Below, piece after piece: positions 58,555-64,000 of a stretch of DNA of 64,000 nucleotides. Source of the stretch: Actinomycetota bacterium (GTDB lineage Bacteria > Actinomycetota > Thermoleophilia > Miltoncostaeales > Miltoncostaeaceae); assembly GCA_020636905.1 (NCBI GenBank), contig JACJWX010000013.1, forward strand, positions 2,501 to 66,500, written 5' to 3'. The position numbers were made by a program, and so were the translations under genes. The notes under the pieces were generated by a model. That model searched no databases. It saw only the letters and a program-made list of their open reading frames with translations, and was not told where the DNA came from. How positions within the stretch are numbered: the first letter of the stretch is position 1; every line of letters begins with the position of its first letter.

Positions 58555-59361
58555 ATGAAGGTTCGCGGAAAGGTCATCGTCGTCACCGGAGGCGGCAACG
58601 GGATCGGACGCGAGGTCGTTCTCGAGTTGCTGCGCCGCGACGCTCGGGTCGCGGCGATCGACGTCCGGCAGGCGAGCCTCGATGAGACGGCGTCCATCGC
58701 GGCCGCGGGAGATCGGCTGCTGACCCTGGAATGCGATCTCACCGACCGGGCGGCCGTTCAGGCGCTGCCGGACCGCATCGTCGATGCGCTGGGACCGGTG
58801 GACGGCCTGGTCAACGTCGCCGGCATCATCCAGCCGTTCGTGCGTCTCGCCGAGTTGGACTACGACACCATCGAGCGCGTCATGGCGGTCAACTTCTGGG
58901 GGACCGTCCACACGGTCAAGACGTTCCTGCCCGGGCTGCTCCAGCGCCCCACGGCCCACATCAGCAACGTGTCGAGCATGGGCGGCTTCCTCCCGGTTCC
59001 CGGCCAGACCGCGTACGGCGCCTCGAAGGCCGCGGTCAAGCTCTTGAGCGAGGGGCTCTACGCCGAGCTTCTGGGAACACCGGTCGGGGTCTCGGTGGTC
59101 ATGCCCGGAGCGGTGGCCACGGACATCGCCTCCAACTCCGGAGTCGGGGCGCCCGCCGGGGTCGATGCGGCCGATGCGCCGAAGTTCCCCAGCACCGCCC
59201 CCACCGACGCGGCGCGGATCATCGTCGATGGCATCGAGGACAACCGGCTCCACGTGTTCGTGGGTCGTGACTCGCGGATGATGGACGTGGCGCGTCGCAT
59301 CGCCCCGAAGGGCGCGACGCGGCTCATCTACCGCAAGATGCGGTCGCTGCTGGACGCCTGA
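58555..59361 (+). CDS. Short-chain dehydrogenase/reductase
   Basis: A 268-residue NAD(P)-dependent oxidoreductase of the classical SDR type. It has TGGGNGIG at the nucleotide site, NVAG, the catalytic Ser in ISNVSSMGG and YGASK (Tyr-X3-Lys). The acidic residue in AAIDVRQ at the end of strand 2 suggests NAD preference. The substrate is unknown. The ATG at 58555 has GGAGGTG four bases upstream. It is transcribed alone between two hairpins. Confidence 0.92.
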   Translation: MKVRGKVIVVTGGGNGIGREVVLELLRRDARVAAIDVRQASLDETASIAAAGDRLLTLECDLTDRAAVQALPDRIVDALGPVDGLVNVAGIIQPFVRLAELDYDTIERVMAVNFWGTVHTVKTFLPGLLQRPTAHISNVSSMGGFLPVPGQTAYGASKAAVKLLSEGLYAELLGTPVGVSVVMPGAVATDIASNSGVGAPAGVDAADAPKFPSTAPTDAARIIVDGIEDNRLHVFVGRDSRMMDVARRIAPKGATRLIYRKMRSLLDA

Positions 59362-59384
59362 GCGGGTCGCGTCGTCCCCGGAAA

Positions 59385-59420
59385 CACGTCGGGCCCGGCA
59401 GAACTGCCGGGCCCGACGTG
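59385..59420. terminator. Bidirectional hairpin terminator
   Basis: Perfect 16-bp stem CACGTCGGGCCCGGCA with its complement and GAAC loop, between the converging stops at 59361 and 59459. Confidence 0.8.
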
Positions 59421-59458
59421 AGCGTGGACACCGCCTGCGGGCGGCGTGGCGGCCGAGG

Positions 59459-59992
59459 CTACTTGCCGGCCTTCTTCTTCGATGCCTTGATCGGGTTGAG
59501 CGCCTTCTGGACCTGCTCTGGCAGCTCGGTCATGTGGTAGATCTTGCGCCCGCACAGGTTCCGGCGGGTGATCCGGGCGTTGCAGGTCTCCGGCGCCTCG
59601 CCGTAGAGCACGAGCGTCCGGTGACCGCGCTCGCAGAGGTACACGAGGGCCTCACGGCGTACGACCGCGGGAATCGGAATCTCGTCATCTTCGGCCTCGG
59701 CCACAGGCTCCTCAGCCGGAGCCTCCTCGGCCACAGGCTCCTCAGCCGGAGCCTCCTCGGCCACAGGCTCCTCAGCCGGAGCCTCCTCGGCCACAGGCTC
59801 CTCAGCCGGAGCCTCCTCGGCCACAGGCTCCTCAGCCGGAGCCTCCTCGGCCACAGGCTCCTCAGCCGGAGCCTCTTCGGCGGCAGGCGCTTCGGCGGCC
59901 TCGGCCTCCGGTGCCTCCGCGTCGGCGGCGGCTTCCGCTTCCACGGGTGCCTCGGCGGCCTCGTCGACCGTGGGTTCGGTGTCGTCGCTCAT
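59459..59992 (-). CDS. Acidic repeat protein with Cys-containing C-terminal domain
   Basis: A 177-residue protein in two parts. Residues 1 to about 105 are extremely acidic and low-complexity, with six copies of the ten-residue unit EEPVAEEAPA. Residues 106-177 form a basic domain with three Cys and a GH (VYLCERGHRTLVLYGEAPET, CNARITRRNLCGRK) and a Lys-rich tail (IKASKKKAGK), which could bind metal, nucleic acid or a basic partner. I know no family for it. The ATG at 59992 has GAGGGGAA upstream. The repeats are nearly identical in DNA, so copy number may vary between strains. Confidence 0.8.
   Translation of the reverse strand: MSDDTEPTVDEAAEAPVEAEAAADAEAPEAEAAEAPAAEEAPAEEPVAEEAPAEEPVAEEAPAEEPVAEEAPAEEPVAEEAPAEEPVAEEAPAEEPVAEAEDDEIPIPAVVRREALVYLCERGHRTLVLYGEAPETCNARITRRNLCGRKIYHMTELPEQVQKALNPIKASKKKAGK
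59701..59880. repeat. Six tandem 30-bp repeats inside a coding region
   Basis: Units of 30 bp, each beginning CCACAGGCTCCTCAGCCGGA on the plus strand, are identical except for one base in the last copy. The period is a multiple of three, so copy changes keep the reading frame. Confidence 0.92.
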
Positions 59993-60060
59993 GCGTTCCC
60001 CTCGTACTGAATGACTGAGCGCTGCAGCTTAGCGACCGTCGACCGACCCGTCGAGCCCGG

Positions 60061-60066
60061 TAGGGT
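60061..60066 (+). promoter_or_regulatory. -10 box TAGGGT for the methyltransferase gene
   Basis: TAGGGT ends eight bases before the GTG at 60075; no ribosome-binding site. Confidence 0.45.
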
Positions 60067-60074
60067 CGGCGATC

Positions 60075-60779
60075 GTGCCGAATTTCCCCGATGGATTCGA
60101 TCTGGTGACCGACGAGGTCGCCATCACCGACCGCGTCCTCCGCGTCACCCACCCCCGGGTCGCGGAAGACCTCATCGACGAAGCCGAGTACGAGGAGGAC
60201 GAACGCCTCCCCTACTGGGCCGACCTGTGGCCGTCCGGGATCGTCCTGGCGCGGCACCTCGCCGGGCTCGATCTCACGGGTGTTCGCATCATCGAGATGG
60301 GTGCCGGTCTTGGGCTTCCGTCCGTCGTGGCCGCGCTGGGTGGCGCGTACGTGCTGGCCACCGACTGGTACGGCGTGGCGCTCGAGTTCGCCACCGCCAA
60401 CGCCGCACAGAACGACGCCCCCGCACTCGCCACGAGGCTCGTCGACTGGGCGGCGCCCCCCGCGGACCTCCTCGACGGCCCGCGGTTCGATCTGGTCATC
60501 GGCGCCGACGTCGCGTACGAGTCACGGCATGGCGCGCAACTGGCTCCGCTCATCCTGCGGCTGGTTCGCGATGGTGGCGAGGTGCTGATCGCCGACCCGC
60601 GTCGGCCCGCGGTCAGCTCCCTGGTGACCAACATGCGCGAGGCCGGGTGGCGCCACACCCGGGAGGAAGTCGAGTACGAGGGCCGCCCCGACGAACAGGG
60701 CCGGGTGGTCTACCTCCACCGCTTCACCGATCCGCCCTGGCGGAACCCGTCTCTTGGGACCGCGGAGGACATCGGGTAG
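60075..60779 (+). CDS. Class I SAM-dependent methyltransferase (METTL21/Nnt1-like)
   Basis: A 234-residue methyltransferase. Motif I is IIEMGAGLGLPSVVAALGG, with ATDW at the second acidic site and LVIGADVAYESRHG as motif IV. The PYWADLWPSGIVLARHL segment before motif I is typical of the protein-lysine methyltransferase METTL21-like branch. The target is unknown. It ends 17 bases before tRNA-Asn on the same strand. Confidence 0.85.
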   Translation: MPNFPDGFDLVTDEVAITDRVLRVTHPRVAEDLIDEAEYEEDERLPYWADLWPSGIVLARHLAGLDLTGVRIIEMGAGLGLPSVVAALGGAYVLATDWYGVALEFATANAAQNDAPALATRLVDWAAPPADLLDGPRFDLVIGADVAYESRHGAQLAPLILRLVRDGGEVLIADPRRPAVSSLVTNMREAGWRHTREEVEYEGRPDEQGRVVYLHRFTDPPWRNPSLGTAEDIG

Positions 60780-60796
60780 CATCACGATTCGAGTGA

Positions 60797-60868
60797 TCCT
60801 CGGTAGCTCAATGGTAGAGCATCCGGCTGTTAACCGGAGGGTTGTAGGTTCGAGTCCTACCCGAGGAG
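60797..60868 (+). tRNA. tRNA-Asn (anticodon GTT)
   Basis: Complete cloverleaf read by eye: acceptor TCCTCGG/CCGAGGA with discriminator G, D arm GCTC/GAGC, anticodon stem TCCGG/CCGGA with loop CTGTTAA (anticodon GTT), and T arm GTAGG-TTCGAGT-CCTAC. CCA is not encoded. Its presence with GatCAB is compatible with asparagine being loaded by the indirect route. Confidence 0.97.
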
Positions 60869-60878
60869 CTTCACCGTA

Positions 60879-60904
60879 AGCCCTGCAAACGCGGGGCTTT
60901 TTTT
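60879..60904 (+). terminator. Rho-independent terminator after tRNA-Asn
   Basis: Stem AGCCCTGC/GCGGGGCT (8 pairs, one G-T) with AAAC loop, followed by seven T residues. It is the only terminator in the window with a clear T run. Confidence 0.92.
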
Positions 60905-61107
60905 GTGCCCGCGCCGGCGGCCGAATCGCCGGATTCGCCGCGGTCTCCCCACGCGGCGCGAGCGCGGCATCCCGGCCGGCACCGACCCCTCGAACGAGTC
61001 GCCGGGGACCCGTGGCGGTCACCGGCAAGTGTGATTGAGGCATGCCCGATCGTGGACGGCAGCCGTTCAACGCCCCGCCCCTTTCGGAGCCACCCACGTG
61101 CCAGCAC
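60905..61107. other. Intergenic stretch without a recognised gene
   Basis: About 200 bases of GC-rich DNA between the tRNA terminator and the next hairpin. I see no frame with a plausible start and no repeat of the tRNA 3' end that would mark an integration site. Confidence 0.4.
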
Positions 61108-61147
61108 CCGTGCGGCTCGGTCCGTCTCAGCGGACCGAGCCGCACGG
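61108..61147. terminator. Long hairpin terminator
   Basis: Perfect 17-bp stem CCGTGCGGCTCGGTCCG with its complement and a 6-base loop, 43 bases past the stop of the minus-strand gene at 61191. Confidence 0.75.
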
Positions 61148-61190
61148 AATCAGCTCAGATCAGTGAGTTCACAACCTCCAACGGGGTGAG

Positions 61191-62036
61191 CTACACGCGG
61201 ATGAGCGGGGGCAGGTGAAGGGTCACCAGGCTGGGGAGCCCGGGGACCCATGCCACGAGTTTCGCCTCATAGCGTCCGGGAACGAGAGTGGTGAGGACCA
61301 GGCCCACGGTGTCGGCATCGGCTTCCGCGACGCTCGTCGTCGACCATGTCCTGTCGCCGTCCTGGCGCGTGCGGAGCGCAACCTGGGGCGATTCCGCACC
61401 GGCGGGTGCGACGAGCGAAATCTCCATGGACTCACCCGACAAGGACGCCTCATCCATCGTCACCTCGCCGTGGGCCACGAGAGCCATGGGTTCACCGTGA
61501 CCATCCGTGATCCGCACCCCCACCACCCGGAGGTCCGGGCCGGTACCCGGCCGGGCCGGCGACGTTGCCGGCGGCGCTGGCGCCTCGTCCTCGGGGAGAT
61601 GACCGTGTATCCAGTCGCGCAGTGCGGTCAGGTCCCACCCCTCGATCTCGACGGTGGGCGGGTCCGACAGGTCCTCCCCGGCACGGTCGGTCTGCTCCAC
61701 CGAGATCTGGTGTGTCGCTCCCCCTGACACACCGCGACGCTCGAAGACGACCGTGAACCCCGCGGCGCTCTCCCAGCGCGTCACCCCCGCGATGTCCCGG
61801 GCGGCCCGGCTGGAGCGCAATCCCGCGTCCACGTGCGCTCGGGCCTTCTCACACCAATCCTCCACCTGTTGCCTGGTCGCGAGGGCCCTGCGCCGGCCAG
61901 CGGTGCGCCCCATGGCGGCCCGAAGTGCGAGCGCGTCCATGGCAAGCAGCGACGGCGCATCGCTGACGCCCAGGTCCGCAAGAACCTTCTCCTGCGCATC
62001 GGTGAGACCCAGGAACTCCAACCCGTCTGTGCTCAC
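61191..62036 (-). CDS. Unknown three-part protein (helix-hairpin-like head, beta-rich tail)
   Basis: A 281-residue soluble protein I cannot assign. The N-terminal 80 residues look like paired helix-hairpin-helix units (FLGLTDAQEKVLADLGVSDA, then PSLLAMDALALRAAMG). A middle region carries WESAAGFTVVFERR, VEIEGWDLTALRDWIHGHLP and a Pro-rich linker. The last 110 residues are beta-rich, Ig-like in pattern (LRVVGVRITDGHGEPMALVA). The GTG at 62036 has GGAGG five bases upstream. It is the last gene of a three-gene minus-strand cluster with the 161-residue protein and the BTAD regulator. Confidence 0.65.
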   Translation of the reverse strand: MSTDGLEFLGLTDAQEKVLADLGVSDAPSLLAMDALALRAAMGRTAGRRRALATRQQVEDWCEKARAHVDAGLRSSRAARDIAGVTRWESAAGFTVVFERRGVSGGATHQISVEQTDRAGEDLSDPPTVEIEGWDLTALRDWIHGHLPEDEAPAPPATSPARPGTGPDLRVVGVRITDGHGEPMALVAHGEVTMDEASLSGESMEISLVAPAGAESPQVALRTRQDGDRTWSTTSVAEADADTVGLVLTTLVPGRYEAKLVAWVPGLPSLVTLHLPPLIRV

Positions 62037-62111
62037 AACCACCTCCGTTCGCCGTCGATCGACCCGGAAACCGGCGTCCCCCGGCGCGCCGCGCCGGGGG
62101 ACGCGCGGCCA

Positions 62112-62597
62112 TCACGGCTTGTAGAACTCGTACTCTTCGAGCGCCTCCGCGCCGGTGGCCGCGACGTGGCCGTCGCAGCAGACGAGGAAGAACTTCGCGG
62201 CCAGTTCGTAGACGGTGCCCCGGCCGTTGATCGGGATCGTGTTGGGCGGAACGGTCACCTTCTTCTCGACCCAGAGCCTGTCGCAGCCTTTCCAGTCCGG
62301 ATCGGTCAGGTTCGGCACGAGCGATGAGAGGTCGAAGTTGCTGCCGCTCCCGATCGCGGTGAACCCGATGTCGAACTCCCAGGTGCCGGTCATGCACTTC
62401 CAGATGGTCCCGGCGAGCTCCACGCGGAACCACACGTCGAAGGAATCGGTGACCCTGATGATCTTCGTCGAGGGAATGCCGCTGGTGTCGATGATGTCGG
62501 TGTCCCAGTACGCGGTCATCACCGCGGGCGACAGCGGGAGCTCGGTCCATCCGTCGAGCGGGTCCTGGCCGGGCCAGCGAATCGAGGTGTACGACAT
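62112..62597 (-). CDS. Unknown 161-residue soluble protein
   Basis: No family recognised. The sequence is mostly beta-type, rich in Trp and aromatic residues (SIRWPGQDPLDGWTELPL, WFRVELAGTIWKCMTGTWEF) with four Cys, two adjacent in FFLVCCDGHVA. It has no signal, helix or catalytic motif. The ATG at 62597 has GGAGG five bases upstream. It lies between the BTAD regulator and the 281-residue protein on the same strand, suggesting cotranscription. Confidence 0.65.
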   Translation of the reverse strand: MSYTSIRWPGQDPLDGWTELPLSPAVMTAYWDTDIIDTSGIPSTKIIRVTDSFDVWFRVELAGTIWKCMTGTWEFDIGFTAIGSGSNFDLSSLVPNLTDPDWKGCDRLWVEKKVTVPPNTIPINGRGTVYELAAKFFLVCCDGHVAATGAEALEEYEFYKP

Positions 62598-62763
62598 GCC
62601 ATCCTCCTTGGGATTGGTTTGCGGCGCCGCAGGCCGCGTCGCCGACACAAGGGTCTCGGCCGGCGCTTCGCGCCTCGGTTCGTTGGCGGTTCAGGTCTGT
62701 GGGCACGTGCGGTTGGCTGCTTCGGGGCCGCTTAGCGGCACGCTTAATCACCGCGACCGAGGA

Positions 62764-64000
62764 TCACCGCACCGTCGTGAGCTGCTGGAACAGTCGGTAG
62801 GTCTCGACCGCGGGAGGCACGCCCAACCGGTCTCGGAGCGTCCTCACGCAGAGGTCGAGCTGCCGCGATACCAGGTGGTGCTGGTGCTGTCGCGCGTAGC
62901 AGCGCATCAGGAGACGGTGCGACGACTCGCGGCACGGGTCGCACACAAGGGCTCGCTGCCCGACCTCCGCGGCGGTGTCCACGGCGCTCCCCTCGAGATG
63001 AAGCTCGCCCAGGGTGTCCAACGCCCTCAGATAGAGGTCCTCCAGGTGGCGTTGGTCAACCAGGTGCCATTCCGAAGCGGTGTCGTCCTCAAACAGCGGT
63101 CCGCGGTAGAGCCCCACAGCTCTGCCCAGGCCGCTGATCGCGGTGTCCCGATGCCCGGCGTCTCGGTCCGCGAGTGCGGTGGTGATGGCGTCCACGAAGG
63201 CGTCCCGGTCGATCCACCTCGGAACCCCGGGCTCGAGGCTGTAGCGGCCGTCCGCGTGGACGATGCAGGTTCGATCCGAAACGGCGCCGAGGGTGCGCCG
63301 GAGGTTGTGGATGGCGACGTTGAGGTTGTTTCTCGCCGACTCGCGCGTGTGACCGGGCCAGAAGGTGTCCCAGAGAAGCTCGCGCCGAGCCGGTCGGTCG
63401 GCGTGGAACACGAGGTACTGGAAGACGGCGCGTGCCTTCGCGCTACGCCAGCGCTCCACCTGATGGTGAGTCAGCGTCACCTCCAACGGCCCGAGCATGC
63501 GGATCTCGAGGACGGCGGGGAGCTGAGTGCCGGTCGGCGCGGTCCGAGGTCCGGCAGCGTCGGGGGGCGGCGACGTGCCTTCCCGAGGTTCGCGGACGGG
63601 TGGGAATCCTGGCGCGGTGGGAGGTGCGGTGGAAAGGCCGCTGAGGCGACCCTGCCGGCCACCGCGGGCCTCCCCTTCGACCGGCTCCGTCGGAGGGGAG
63701 GCCGCCTCGGTCCGCGCATACTCGGTCAGGAGACCGTCGAGCACCTCCCCGAGCCCCTCGCCCGCGATGCGGTGTCGGCGGGCCTCGGCTTCGAGTTCAT
63801 CCGAGCGTCGCCGGTGGTCGACGATGGTCTCGCACAGTCGGCGCAGGGACTCCGCGATCGCGTCCGCCCCGCCGCTCGGCGCATCGTCGCGGCGAGACTC
63901 GGAAAGCACACGCCCGGCCTCCTCGAACCGGCCGTCGTCCACGAGCGCGCGGATGGCGTCGCTCAGTCCGCCGGCCAGTTGGGAGGGCCGGAGCCAGGGA
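62764..64000 (-). CDS. BTAD/SARP-type transcriptional regulator (runs off right edge)
   Basis: At least 412 residues, open to the window edge, so the true N terminus is unseen. An N-terminal helical region and a Pro-rich linker lead to an OmpR-type winged helix (LEIRMLGPLEVTLTHHQVER, then RELLWDTFWPGHTRESARNN and LNVAIHNLRRTLG). A BTAD tetratricopeptide-like domain follows (HLEDLYLRALDTLGELHLEG, SHRLLMRCYARQHQ). Such proteins activate nearby genes in actinobacteria, so the two unknown genes downstream are its likely targets. Confidence 0.85.
   Translation of the reverse strand, partial: PWLRPSQLAGGLSDAIRALVDDGRFEEAGRVLSESRRDDAPSGGADAIAESLRRLCETIVDHRRRSDELEAEARRHRIAGEGLGEVLDGLLTEYARTEAASPPTEPVEGEARGGRQGRLSGLSTAPPTAPGFPPVREPREGTSPPPDAAGPRTAPTGTQLPAVLEIRMLGPLEVTLTHHQVERWRSAKARAVFQYLVFHADRPARRELLWDTFWPGHTRESARNNLNVAIHNLRRTLGAVSDRTCIVHADGRYSLEPGVPRWIDRDAFVDAITTALADRDAGHRDTAISGLGRAVGLYRGPLFEDDTASEWHLVDQRHLEDLYLRALDTLGELHLEGSAVDTAAEVGQRALVCDPCRESSHRLLMRCYARQHQHHLVSRQLDLCVRTLRDRLGVPPAVETYRLFQQLTTVR

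Noticed and set aside
59701..59880. Regular 30-bp repeats that might suggest a CRISPR array
   Set aside because: The units are directly adjacent with no spacers and lie in frame inside a protein gene.
60797..64000. Integration (att) site at tRNA-Asn
   Set aside because: No repeat of the tRNA 3' end and no integrase gene is visible in the remaining 3 kb; the right side is cut off.

Overview
The window is GC-rich, almost fully coding DNA from a bacterial chromosome. The gene set points to an actinobacterium (Actinomycetota): long SerA with an actinobacterial-type SerC, a BTAD/SARP regulator, GatCAB, an iron-sulfur CysH of the APS-reductase type, and many promoters whose -10 box lies 4-9 bases before the start codon (leaderless mRNAs). 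A deep lineage such as Thermoleophilia is possible, but this is a guess without a tree.

Bases 1-7,300 (minus strand) carry leuB and then a tightly overlapping string ilvE-cimA-DegT aminotransferase-argH-mpg-tyrS. Bases 7,460-9,770 hold a small membrane protein, a TolB-like propeller protein and an unknown protein. Bases 9,870-13,680 are a complete leucine operon: promoter, Leu-rich leader peptide, attenuator-like hairpins, leuA, leuC, leuD, terminator. Two chemoreceptors follow (13.8-17.4 kb), then ilvN-ilvC-serA-serC (17.6-22.4 kb, with a YunG-like domain open in frame with ilvN) and gatC-gatA-gatB. Together the amino-acid genes imply isoleucine made through citramalate (CimA, LeuCD, LeuB, acetolactate synthase, IlvC, IlvE), leucine through LeuA, and serine through SerA/SerC; ilvB, ilvD and serB are not in the window.

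Bases 25.8-35.4 kb hold a CopC-CopD protein, heme A synthase (ctaA) facing an anti-sigma-like membrane protein, a DksA/TraR zinc-finger protein, a secreted glucosaminidase-like protein, an M42 peptidase, a RodZ-like protein, two adjacent copies of a small repeat with terminal inverted repeats, and a rhomboid protease. Bases 35.6-43.9 kb carry glutamate synthase (gltB, without gltD) and a four-gene osmoprotectant ABC transporter. A 1,435-residue secreted PIG-L deacetylase with five discoidin-like and five PKD-like modules spans 43.9-48.2 kb.

Bases 48.4-60.8 kb are housekeeping genes: two ABC ATPases, RNase D, Ppx/GppA, SUI1/YciH, CysH, a PHP phosphoesterase, PepF, an SDR, a repeat-rich protein, a methyltransferase and tRNA-Asn. 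After the tRNA comes a small cluster of two unknown proteins and a BTAD regulator that runs off the right edge.

Three conserved genes (mpg, the first chemoreceptor, the PHP gene) are broken by what look like single-base losses next to G/C runs. This may be residual sequencing error rather than gene decay. I did not find a clearly new defence or mobile system. The most notable points are the leaderless leucine attenuator, the widespread leaderless promoter pattern, the paired MITE-like repeats, a hidden 50-residue Cys/His protein, and the BTAD-linked unknown cluster.
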